Origin: Methylovulum sp.
GTDB taxonomy: Bacteria; Pseudomonadota; Gammaproteobacteria; Methylococcales; Methylomonadaceae
DNA length: 5,131 nt
NCBI GenBank assembly: GCA_028713595.1
Contig: JAQTNZ010000249.1
Coordinates: forward strand, 1-5,131
Reading direction: 5' to 3'
Below are positions 1-5,131 of this stretch, one piece after another (positions within the stretch are counted from its first letter, which is position 1; every line of letters starts with the position of its first letter). The notes below the pieces were generated by a model. That model saw nothing but the letters and a program-made list of their open reading frames with translations, searched no databases and had not been told where the DNA came from. The translations under genes and the position numbers were made by a program.

Positions 1-354
1 GCGTTGACCTCCGACCCTGAAAACCGTGTGCCACATCTGGCTTTCCGTGCCGATGCCCTGGCCGACATTCCGGTGCTGTCCGCCGACCATATCCAAACTT
101 CGTATTATTTGCGCCTTAATGCCGAAGACAAACCTGGGGTCATGGCGGATGTCACGAAAATCCTTGCCGACCGCAATATCAGCATTGAAGCCATCATCCA
201 AAAAGAACCGTCCAAAGGCGAAACGACCGTGCCGATCATTATGTTGACGCAAATCACTTTGGAACAAGAAATGAACGCCGCCATTAGCGCGATAGAGGCG
301 TTGCCTACGGTCAGCGGCAAAGTTAACCGTATCCGTATGGAAACCCTAGGCTAA
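1..354 (+). CDS. hom: Homoserine dehydrogenase, C-terminal part (5' end outside window)
   Basis: This is the last 117 codons of an open frame that enters from the left edge and stops with TAA at 352-354. The full monofunctional enzyme (usually about 430-440 residues) reduces aspartate semialdehyde to homoserine with NAD(P)H in the cytosol, the branch point to threonine and methionine. Only the tail is visible. Fragment residues about 35-117 form an ACT domain: a first strand YYLRLN, then the loop and helix AEDKPGVMADVTKILADRNIS, then IEAIIQKEP. ACT domains in this enzyme bind the feedback inhibitor threonine, so this is the regulatory end and the catalytic domain is not in view. A TTG at 4-6 could be read as a start but lies inside the longer frame, so I treat the gene as truncated by the window edge. 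Threonine synthase follows 64 bases downstream on the same strand, the usual hom-thrC pairing of many gammaproteobacteria. An ACT tail alone can belong to other enzymes, but the neighbour and the sequence make hom by far the best call. Confidence 0.93.
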   Translation, partial: ALTSDPENRVPHLAFRADALADIPVLSADHIQTSYYLRLNAEDKPGVMADVTKILADRNISIEAIIQKEPSKGETTVPIIMLTQITLEQEMNAAISAIEALPTVSGKVNRIRMETLG

Positions 355-407
355 GGCCGCCCTACACGCTACAGCCAAGGCTGTTACTATTTACTGATAA
401 ACCTCAT

Positions 408-412
408 AGGAA
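408..412 (+). promoter_or_regulatory. Ribosome binding site of threonine synthase
   Basis: AGGAA lies six bases before the ATG at 419. The match to the Shine-Dalgarno core and the spacing support this start codon for thrC and suggest the gene can be translated independently of the upstream hom gene. Confidence 0.75.
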
Positions 413-418
413 CCCATA

Positions 419-1504
419 ATGACCCGCTACACCGGCTTAATTGAACGCTACCGTGACCGCTTGCCGGTCAGTGCCAACACTCGCCTGATTAGTCTTGGCG
501 AAGGTAATACGCCGCTGATCCAATTACAAAACATCCCGCGCCTGATTGGTAAGGATGTTGATATTTATGTCAAGTTTGAAGGCCTTAACCCCACCGGTTC
601 TTTTAAGGATAGGGGCATGACCATGGCGGTGACTAAAGCGGTCGAAGCCGGTAGCCAAGCCATCATCTGCGCCTCAACGGGCAACACCTCGGCATCGGCG
701 GCGGCTTATGCGGTACGGGCGGGAATTAAGGCTTTTGTTTTGATCCCGGAAGGCAAAATCGCTTTGGGCAAATTGGCGCAAACCTTGATGTACGATGCCA
801 AGATCATCCAGATTAACGGCAATTTTGACAAAGGCATGGCGCTGGTTAAAGAAGTCGCCGAACTGGCACCGGTGACGATAGTCAACTCCATCAACCCGTT
901 CCGTATCGAAGGCCAAAAAACCGCCGCTTTTGAAATCGTTGACGAGTTGGGTTTTGCACCTGATTACCATTGTTTGCCGGTCGGTAATGCCGGCAATATC
1001 ACCGCCTATTGGAAAGGCTATACCGAATATGCGCGTTATTCGGCCAGCCATGCCGCCGTGACCCGCAACTTGCCGATCATGTGCGGTTATCAGGCGGCCG
1101 GCGCCGCGCCCTTTGTCGCGGGCCATCCGATAGAAAATCCCGAAACCTTGGCGACCGCCATCCGTATCGGCCATCCGCAATCATGGGATTTGGCCTGGAA
1201 TGTCCAAAAAGAATCCGGCGGTTGGTTTGATAAGTTCACTGACGAGCAAATCCTCGCCGCGCAAAAAATGCTCTCACAATTTGAAGGGGTGTTTTGTGAG
1301 CCGGCCTCAGCCACGTCCTTGGCGGGTGCGCTGCATGACATCAGCATCGGCAAAATCCCCGAAGGCAGCCGCATCGTCTGCACCTTGACCGGTAACGGCA
1401 TTAAAGACCCGGAAATCGCCATGCAGCAATGCGCCAATACCCAGCCCGTCACTATAGAGGCCAGTTTGGATGCGGTTAAGCGGGCGATTTTAGATAGCCT
1501 GTAG
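419..1504 (+). CDS. thrC: Threonine synthase
   Basis: This PLP enzyme converts O-phosphohomoserine to threonine and phosphate, the last step of threonine synthesis, in the cytosol. The 361-residue length fits the short class of threonine synthases (about 350-360), not the long enterobacterial/yeast class. Visible fold-type II PLP motifs are: GEGNTPL at residues 27-33, near the start of the fold; NPTGSFKDRGM at 57-67, with Lys63 the expected Schiff-base lysine; STGNTSASAAAYA at 86-98; PVGNAGN at 187-193, the phosphate-binding glycine-rich loop of PLP; and LTGNGIKD at 323-330 near the C-terminus. No key residue is missing. The ATG at 419 has a good AGGAA site and is placed normally for the family. 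It follows hom by 64 bases with no strong terminator between them, so the pair is probably one operon. It ends with TAG at 1502-1504, only 26 bases before the stop codon of the convergent minus-strand gene. Related PLP enzymes such as threonine dehydratase lack this motif combination, so the assignment is secure. Confidence 0.97.
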   Translation: MTRYTGLIERYRDRLPVSANTRLISLGEGNTPLIQLQNIPRLIGKDVDIYVKFEGLNPTGSFKDRGMTMAVTKAVEAGSQAIICASTGNTSASAAAYAVRAGIKAFVLIPEGKIALGKLAQTLMYDAKIIQINGNFDKGMALVKEVAELAPVTIVNSINPFRIEGQKTAAFEIVDELGFAPDYHCLPVGNAGNITAYWKGYTEYARYSASHAAVTRNLPIMCGYQAAGAAPFVAGHPIENPETLATAIRIGHPQSWDLAWNVQKESGGWFDKFTDEQILAAQKMLSQFEGVFCEPASATSLAGALHDISIGKIPEGSRIVCTLTGNGIKDPEIAMQQCANTQPVTIEASLDAVKRAILDSL

Positions 1505-1530
1505 CGTGCCTCCCCATTAGAGGGATATTA

Positions 1531-3096
1531 TCATACGGTTATCACGTTATGAGGCCTTTTGACAGGTTTTGTGGCGTGGTTATCAAGCTTACGGTTAAAA
1601 TCGACAATGGCATTGAGGGTGGGGCTGGCCTTACCGTCAATATCCCTCATGCCATTGGTATAAATATGCGAATAATACGCCACCTTATTGATGTGTACTG
1701 TACCGCCCAGGCAACGGATATGCAGGGGATTTTTGCCTTCGCCCTGCGCCATGCCGATGATCAGCGACGAAGTGTGGGCGGGTATTGTCCATTCTTGCGT
1801 TTGTAGGCCATTGCAGACGGTGATGAGCGCTTCGCTGGGTAGCGGCAAACATTCGATATAAAGGCACGGCATGGTTGGCAGGCTTTTTTGGCTAAGCCCG
1901 CTGCCCGCCACTAAGGTGACGCTGTTGCCCTCCGGGTACGCATGTAACACCACCTGTTCGCCTTCCCAGCCCTCCAGGCCCAGTTCAAAAGCGCCATTAA
2001 ATATCTTGTCATCACGCCAATCACGGTATCCCCAGACCCCATAACCTATCAGGTTTTTTCTAAAAACAGGCACCAACCCCGCTAAAAATTCAGGGATATG
2101 TTCATCGGCCAGCCGTGCAAAGCTAGGGTGTTTGGGATTGTTGATCTTGAAGTTGAACTGGTCCAGAAAAATCGGTTTTTTATGGATGTTAAATGGCCGG
2201 AAGCCGTTCAGTACCCGATGGACATGTTTGATCGCCTGTGCGGCATTTAAGGGTTTGGTGCCGCTGACCCCGATTTTGGGATGGTAGTAAATGACATCAC
2301 AACTGGCACCGGTTTTATAGGCGCTATGTTCCACTGAATTTTGCCAGCCATCCCCGTAAAACACATCGGGGTCAATGCGGTGTTCATACCAAATATCATG
2401 GGCCAACACGCTTTTGCTGGCGAGTAGCCACGGTTCGATGTATTCCCTATCAAAAAATAATATGAATTCGGCAAACAGCTTTTCCCTAGCGGTAGGGGCG
2501 GGCACTTGCGCGTAAGATTCGGTATCGGTTTCATATATCCGCCGGAGCAGTTCCAGGGAAAAACGTTTTTTCAGGTAATCGGTAAAGCCAATCGTGTTGG
2601 CAAAATTGATCCGTCCTTCCTGTTGCTGATTTTCAGGATGGCGCAACACCGGCCAATAAGTGTCTTCCCAACTGAGGAAAAAATTGCAATCATCTGTCTC
2701 TAAGCCGACCACGCTTTCTATGGTGGCAAGATAGTCTTGCCAGGCTGGCAGCATGTGCGGGTCGGTAAAAAGCTGTTGGTAGCGGCGGTAGGTGGTGCAA
2801 TCAACGGGGGCGTTTTCCCAGAGGTAGCCCAGCCGCAACATGATGCGCAAGCCTGTGCCCCGTGCCGATTCCAGCAAATAGGCCAACCTATCCAAGACGG
2901 CCTGATCGTATCGGATCGGCTGGGTATCTGGTTGAAAATGCGCCCACGGCACAATCAGGATAATGGTGTTAAAGCCATCGGCACGGATTTGTTCAAAATC
3001 GTGGCGTACCCGCCCATGTTCAAACGTATTCCAAAAATTGCCCATGGAACAGCGTCCAAAGTAGTGGGTTGCGGTGATAAAATGCGGTTTTTTCAT
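1531..3096 (-). CDS. GH-A-like TIM-barrel protein with C-terminal carbohydrate-binding-like domain
   Basis: I do not recognise a named family. The 521 residues read as an eight-stranded (beta/alpha)8 barrel: strands near residues 5-13, 42-51, 83-93, 136-148, 233-242, 266-274, 307-316 and 351-360, with helices between. The N-terminal pattern (HYFG, DFEQIRADGFNTIILIVPW) resembles clan GH-A cellulase/beta-galactosidase-like enzymes. Strand 4 carries SWEDTYW (Glu144, candidate acid/base). Strand 7, where the clan normally has its nucleophile Glu, reads PIFLDQFNF with Asp312. Glu238 in WYEHRID on strand 5 is another acidic candidate. Residues about 365-480 look like a beta-sandwich opened by NGAFELGLEGW (367-377), a motif common in CBM4/9/16-type modules. 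There is no signal peptide or membrane span, so a cytosolic location is expected. The ATG at 3094-3096 lacks a clear Shine-Dalgarno site, but strand 1 begins right after it and I found no in-frame start just upstream. It probably binds or cleaves a sugar polymer or lipid-linked glycan; activity is uncertain. Confidence 0.72.
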   Translation of the reverse strand: MKKPHFITATHYFGRCSMGNFWNTFEHGRVRHDFEQIRADGFNTIILIVPWAHFQPDTQPIRYDQAVLDRLAYLLESARGTGLRIMLRLGYLWENAPVDCTTYRRYQQLFTDPHMLPAWQDYLATIESVVGLETDDCNFFLSWEDTYWPVLRHPENQQQEGRINFANTIGFTDYLKKRFSLELLRRIYETDTESYAQVPAPTAREKLFAEFILFFDREYIEPWLLASKSVLAHDIWYEHRIDPDVFYGDGWQNSVEHSAYKTGASCDVIYYHPKIGVSGTKPLNAAQAIKHVHRVLNGFRPFNIHKKPIFLDQFNFKINNPKHPSFARLADEHIPEFLAGLVPVFRKNLIGYGVWGYRDWRDDKIFNGAFELGLEGWEGEQVVLHAYPEGNSVTLVAGSGLSQKSLPTMPCLYIECLPLPSEALITVCNGLQTQEWTIPAHTSSLIIGMAQGEGKNPLHIRCLGGTVHINKVAYYSHIYTNGMRDIDGKASPTLNAIVDFNRKLDNHATKPVKRPHNVITV

Positions 3097-3133
3097 GGGC
3101 GGTATTAATTTTCTTTTGTGGTTTAGCCATCTA

Positions 3134-3139
3134 AGTATA
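3134..3139 (-). promoter_or_regulatory. Possible -10 element upstream of the TIM-barrel gene
   Basis: On the minus strand this reads TATACT (5 of 6 matches to TATAAT), 37 bases upstream of the ATG at 3096. No good -35 hexamer sits 16-18 bases further upstream; only a T-rich run is there. The surrounding 3120-3274 stretch is strongly AT-rich, as expected for a promoter region, and the gap and hairpin upstream imply this gene has its own promoter. The exact site is a guess. Confidence 0.25.
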
Positions 3140-3274
3140 AGCTACGCACATGACAAAAAAACGAAATGGGTTGAAAATTACATAATAGAAGCTTTATATC
3201 CGGTATTGGCTATACAATTTATAGGCCCAAAAATAACAGATTGTATTTGATAGATAAGTTTTTATGTTTTCCAA

Positions 3275-3302
3275 AATGGCTGTTGTTTGGGCAACAGCCA
3301 TT
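3275..3302 (-). terminator. Probable terminator hairpin after the second sulfotransferase gene
   Basis: AATGGCTGTTG (3275-3285) and CAACAGCCATT (3292-3302) form a perfect 11-base-pair stem with a 6-base loop. Read on the minus strand, the stem ends in a short T run (ATTTTGG), and it starts 82 bases after the stop codon of the gene ending at 3385. The T tract is short, so termination may be partial or the hairpin may serve mainly to stabilise the mRNA 3' end. The plus-strand side has no T tract. It separates the sulfotransferase pair from the barrel gene, which suggests they are not a single simple operon. Confidence 0.5.
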
Positions 3303-3384
3303 GGTTAATCGCTGCGGTAGGGCCATTCACAAGGCCCATGGGCTGTAAGGTGTCTTTTTCGCTGGTGGCTGGCTTTGGGGCGTT

Positions 3385-4068
3385 TTAATAGGGCGAACAA
3401 GGGTAGTTGAAGGTTTCAAAATCAGCCCGGTATTTCGCCACTATTTTTTCGATGACCGCATCATTTTTAATATCCGCGATTGACGAGGCTTGGCTGCTAT
3501 TGAGCTTAGGCAAGCTAGTCGGATGTTTGTGTTTAGGTATGCCGATAGCATTGAGGATATAGCTAAAATCCTCGTCAATCCGTTCAACATGACCGACAAA
3601 ATCAACCAAAATGGCATTGGTGTTTATTTTGCCGCGTAACCAGTAAATTTGCGGGCGGAATATTTCATCAGGGCCATTGGTGTCTTGCCAAATATCTGAC
3701 AACACATATTCATCGAAACTGTTGAACTTTTTGATTTTGTTTGATAACTCAGGATTGTGGCCTTCCCATTTGCGCAAAAAATGGTAGGTGGACAAGCAAC
3801 GGGAAAAAGGATTGCGGACAAATGAAAAGGTGAAGGCTTGCGCCCAGGCCACGGTGCCGATCATATTGCGGATTTCCGCCGCCGGGGAGTGTTTGGCAAG
3901 GCCGAAGCGTTTTCTGTAAGCAGGCTGTATCTGTTCGCCAAAAACAGTGCCGCCGATTTCAAGGTCGCAATAATGGGTATATTTTTCTAGCGCGGATGTT
4001 AATGATGTCCCCGCCGTTTTCGGCACATGGACAAAGATAAATTTATATGAATGGTTGATGATAGCCAT
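3385..4068 (-). CDS. Sulfotransferase family 2-like protein (PAPS-dependent, carbohydrate type)
   Basis: Members of this family move a sulfuryl group from PAPS to a hydroxyl, usually on a carbohydrate. The 227 residues show the full motif set. FVHVPKTAGTS at 12-22 is the 5'-phosphosulfate-binding loop, with Lys17 as the expected PAPS-contacting residue. AKHSPAAEIR at 58-67 matches the conserved His-containing segment. SFVRNPFSR at 82-90 is the 3'-phosphate-binding motif (Arg85, Ser89). FRPQIYWL lies at 137-144, DFVGHVERIDEDF at 156-168, and the C-terminal YRADFETFNY at 213-222 is typical of the family. No signal peptide or transmembrane helix is visible, unlike Golgi homologues, so it should be cytosolic. 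The start at 4066-4068 has a weak GGA site five bases upstream and places the phosphate loop at the usual position. It lies 41 bases after another sulfotransferase gene on the same strand, so the two are probably cotranscribed. The acceptor cannot be read from the sequence; a glycan is most likely. Confidence 0.85.
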   Translation of the reverse strand: MAIINHSYKFIFVHVPKTAGTSLTSALEKYTHYCDLEIGGTVFGEQIQPAYRKRFGLAKHSPAAEIRNMIGTVAWAQAFTFSFVRNPFSRCLSTYHFLRKWEGHNPELSNKIKKFNSFDEYVLSDIWQDTNGPDEIFRPQIYWLRGKINTNAILVDFVGHVERIDEDFSYILNAIGIPKHKHPTSLPKLNSSQASSIADIKNDAVIEKIVAKYRADFETFNYPCSPY

Positions 4069-4109
4069 AAGCGTCCAGTTGTGTTGAGTAAAGCCATTGA
4101 AAAAAATGC

Positions 4110-4859
4110 CTAATTGTTTTGCGGGTATTTTGCCCTAATGTTCCGCAAAACCTCCCTGTACAAGGCAAAAGGCGCAGTCTCGCAAATTTGTTGGATGGCA
4201 TCAATAGGCAATTGCCGTTGGCGGCGTTTAAATTCCAATTTAGGGCTTTGCGTAAGGATGGCTTGATGGGATAAGCGGGCTGATTCGGTGGGTTCTAGGC
4301 CAAGAAATTGGTACAATGGCTCTAGGGAGCCGTTTTCTGAAAAAAACTCTTCATAGATGACGGGGAATACCCGTTCATCATCGCCGTATTTTTTGAGCGC
4401 CTGCAAGGAATGTTTCCATTCTTTAATGGCCGCCTGGGTTTTTCGGGTCGCTGGCCATGACTTGTCATTGGCGCTATTGGCGCGGGTTTCGAAAGAAGTG
4501 GCGACATCAATAATATTCCGCAACATAAACACGACCTTCGCCTTAGGGAAGTTTGCCAATAAGGTGTCCAGAAAATTGAACAGTTTCGGGATCTTGTCGC
4601 CCACATAGCCGGCAGTGGCAAATAACTGTTCGGCTTTGGCATAGTAAGGGTCAAAGCCTTGTAAGTCCCGGTAAAACGTGTCGGTTGCCTGAAGGTCAAA
4701 AAAACGTTCTGGGGTAAACAAATCAGGGGTCAATGGCTGGTTGGAACACAGTTTTGAGTATCTTTCAAGACCGATGACCAATCGCTCGTCACCTGTCAAT
4801 AGTTGCCACATGGCTGTTGTGCCGGAACGTGCCGTGCCGCAAATAAATAAATGGTTCAT
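4110..4859 (-). CDS. P-loop sulfotransferase (RSGTT type)
   Basis: This 249-residue protein has the core of a soluble PAPS-dependent sulfotransferase. FICGTARSGTT at 5-15 is the strand plus 5'-phosphosulfate loop, in the GxxRSGTT form common in bacterial sulfotransferases. GDKIPKLF at 87-94 fits the conserved region after the first helices. VVFMLRNIIDVATSF at 109-123 is the 3'-phosphate-binding motif, with Arg114 and Ser122. VIYEEFF at 167-173 and FLGLEP at 185-190 match the conserved C-terminal half. It lacks a signal peptide and membrane segments. The ATG at 4857-4859 is preceded by AGGAA with 9-base spacing, and the phosphate loop begins five residues in, so the start is well supported. 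It is the first gene of a minus-strand pair; the next gene, a sulfotransferase of a different subfamily, starts 41 bases after its TAG stop. The acceptor is unknown: carbohydrate, lipid or protein tyrosine are all possible from the fold, and the neighbouring glycan-type barrel protein favours a carbohydrate. Its amino-acid divergence from the partner argues against a recent duplication. Confidence 0.85.
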   Translation of the reverse strand: MNHLFICGTARSGTTAMWQLLTGDERLVIGLERYSKLCSNQPLTPDLFTPERFFDLQATDTFYRDLQGFDPYYAKAEQLFATAGYVGDKIPKLFNFLDTLLANFPKAKVVFMLRNIIDVATSFETRANSANDKSWPATRKTQAAIKEWKHSLQALKKYGDDERVFPVIYEEFFSENGSLEPLYQFLGLEPTESARLSHQAILTQSPKLEFKRRQRQLPIDAIQQICETAPFALYREVLRNIRAKYPQNN

Positions 4860-4868
4860 GAAGGCTTT

Positions 4869-4873
4869 TTCCT
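4869..4873 (-). promoter_or_regulatory. Ribosome binding site of the RSGTT-type sulfotransferase
   Basis: The minus strand reads AGGAA nine bases before the ATG at 4859. It is the best Shine-Dalgarno match among the three minus-strand genes and fixes the start of the first gene of the pair. Confidence 0.65.
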
Positions 4874-4921
4874 GTTCTAAATAGGTCGCTGTTTTCAGCG
4901 TATGGGGTGGTTTGCAAATGA

Positions 4922-4937
4922 CACCCTGTTAAGGGTG
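4922..4937. other. Small hairpin in the leader of the sulfotransferase pair
   Basis: CACCCT (4922-4927) and AGGGTG (4932-4937) pair perfectly around the four-base loop GTTA. It has no adjacent T run on either strand, so it does not look like an intrinsic terminator. It lies 62 bases upstream of the start codon at 4859, inside the probable 5' untranslated region, and is followed within six bases by a larger hairpin. Confidence 0.45.
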
Positions 4938-4943
4938 ATGGAG

Positions 4944-4978
4944 ATGGCCTATCGGTTTTTGCTACGAAAACCGGCCAT
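4944..4978. other. Larger imperfect hairpin in the leader of the sulfotransferase pair
   Basis: ATGGCC (4944-4949) and GGTTTT (4954-4959) pair with AAAACC (4967-4972) and GGCCAT (4973-4978). This gives 12 base pairs with a four-base bulge TATC on one arm and a seven-base loop. Two further pairs are possible outside after one mismatch. No T tract follows on either strand. It could be a structured mRNA leader, a short palindromic repeat, or the remains of a small element; nothing matches a riboswitch class I know. Confidence 0.45.
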
Positions 4979-5081
4979 ATCTGCGCTATAGGTGATACTC
5001 AGGAATTAAAGTCATTTTATTCAATAGGTTATATTGTAAAAAAGAGTTGCCCCCCCTTAATGGCCCGACATTTATACATTT

Positions 5082-5095
5082 AATAATCAATAATC
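5082..5095 (+). repeat. Tandem 7-base direct repeat
   Basis: AATAATC occurs twice in direct succession (5082-5088 and 5089-5095) in the AT-rich stretch overlapping the candidate promoter and IHF match. It is short and could be chance in AT-rich DNA. Confidence 0.5.
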
Positions 5096-5104
5096 AATAC
5101 GTTG
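5092..5104 (+). promoter_or_regulatory. Perfect match to the IHF binding consensus
   Basis: AATCAATACGTTG matches WATCAANNNNTTR at every defined position. The 5' side is AT-rich (about 5071-5091), as in many real IHF sites. It overlaps the spacer of the candidate promoter at 5080-5108, so IHF could bend DNA at or block that promoter. A match is expected by chance roughly once per 65 kb per strand, so this is suggestive only. Confidence 0.35.
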
Positions 5105-5131
5105 TCAGCGATGGGTGTCCCGTGGCCGTAC

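Larger units (their letters stand above)
5080..5108 (-). promoter_or_regulatory. Candidate sigma-70 promoter for the sulfotransferase pair
   Basis: On the minus strand, CTGACA (5103-5108, 5 of 6 matches to TTGACA) is followed 17 bases later by TATTAA (5080-5085, 4 of 6 matches to TATAAT). The spacing is ideal, but the -10 is poor and the site is about 220 bases from the start codon. A second candidate nearer the gene, TTTACA (5035-5040) with TAAAAT (5014-5019), has better hexamers but only a 15-base spacer. Either would give a long leader that includes both hairpins. Confidence 0.3.
4860..5131. other. Intergenic region at the right edge, no gene recognised
   Basis: These 272 bases hold no open frame I would call on either strand. 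They contain the leader and candidate promoters of the sulfotransferase pair, two hairpins, a seven-C run at 5050-5056, and the IHF-like match. An ATG at 5111 opens a plus-strand frame of only seven codons before the window ends; it could begin a divergent gene, but nothing supports that yet. Confidence 0.6.

Noticed and set aside
371..384. ACAGC-CAAG-GCTGT hairpin between hom and thrC as a terminator or attenuator
   Set aside because: The stem is only five pairs with a four-base loop and no T run follows, and the two genes are expected to be cotranscribed.
674..1180. Long open frame (168 codons) on the minus strand inside thrC
   Set aside because: It lies wholly within a well-supported threonine synthase gene and its translation shows no domain motif; it is a shadow frame caused by codon composition.
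2737..3108. 123-codon plus-strand frame opposite the start of the barrel gene
   Set aside because: It is antisense to the coherent barrel strands 1-3, and its own sequence has no recognisable motif.
3334..3343. Perfect 10-base palindrome GCCCATGGGC
   Set aside because: It is short, has no loop, lacks a partner copy in the window and fits no operator I know; chance is a sufficient explanation.
4117..4150. 8-bp inverted repeat TTTTGCGG/CCGCAAAA near the end of the first sulfotransferase gene
   Set aside because: The arms are 18 bases apart, mostly inside coding sequence, and the nearby T7 run is too far from the stem for an intrinsic terminator.
5111..5131. ATG opening a plus-strand frame at the right edge
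   Set aside because: Only seven codons are visible, with no clear ribosome binding site, so a gene cannot be supported.
1..5131. Search by eye for CRISPR arrays, tRNA or rRNA genes, transposase genes and insertion-sequence ends
   Set aside because: No regularly spaced repeats, cloverleaf-like segments, transposase motifs or paired terminal repeats with target duplications were seen.

Overview
The window looks like chromosomal DNA of a gammaproteobacterium. The evidence is the order of a monofunctional homoserine dehydrogenase followed by a short-form threonine synthase, and their protein sequences. The sequence style (about half GC, with AT-rich intergenic DNA and sulfotransferase-type accessory genes) would fit a methanotroph-like member of the group such as the Methylococcales. 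That genus-level guess is inference only.

Bases 1-1504 (+ strand) are core metabolism. They hold the 3' end of homoserine dehydrogenase (its C-terminal ACT regulatory domain) and, 64 bases later, a complete threonine synthase. The two enzymes catalyse consecutive parts of the aspartate-to-threonine route and are probably cotranscribed.

Bases 1531-4859 (- strand) are an accessory block facing the threonine genes. In transcription order it starts with a 249-residue P-loop sulfotransferase of the RSGTT type. After 41 bases comes a 227-residue sulfotransferase of the VPKTAGTS type (family 2, carbohydrate-sulfotransferase-like). A 288-base gap containing a probable terminator hairpin then separates these from a 521-residue protein. 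That protein reads as a complete (beta/alpha)8 barrel resembling clan GH-A glycoside hydrolases, followed by a beta-sandwich with an NGxFExGxxGW motif typical of carbohydrate-binding modules. The barrel gene ends only 26 bases from the end of threonine synthase, on the opposite strand.

The working hypothesis is that the minus-strand genes act on a glycan: two sulfotransferases would decorate it and the barrel protein would bind, trim or remodel it. None of the three has a visible signal peptide or membrane segment, so all should act in the cytosol. No glycosyltransferase, exporter or PAPS-synthesis gene lies in the window, so the pathway link is unproven.

The 272 bases at the right end (4860-5131) contain no recognisable gene. 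They hold a candidate promoter overlapping a perfect IHF consensus match, a run of seven C, and two hairpins, all upstream of the first sulfotransferase gene.
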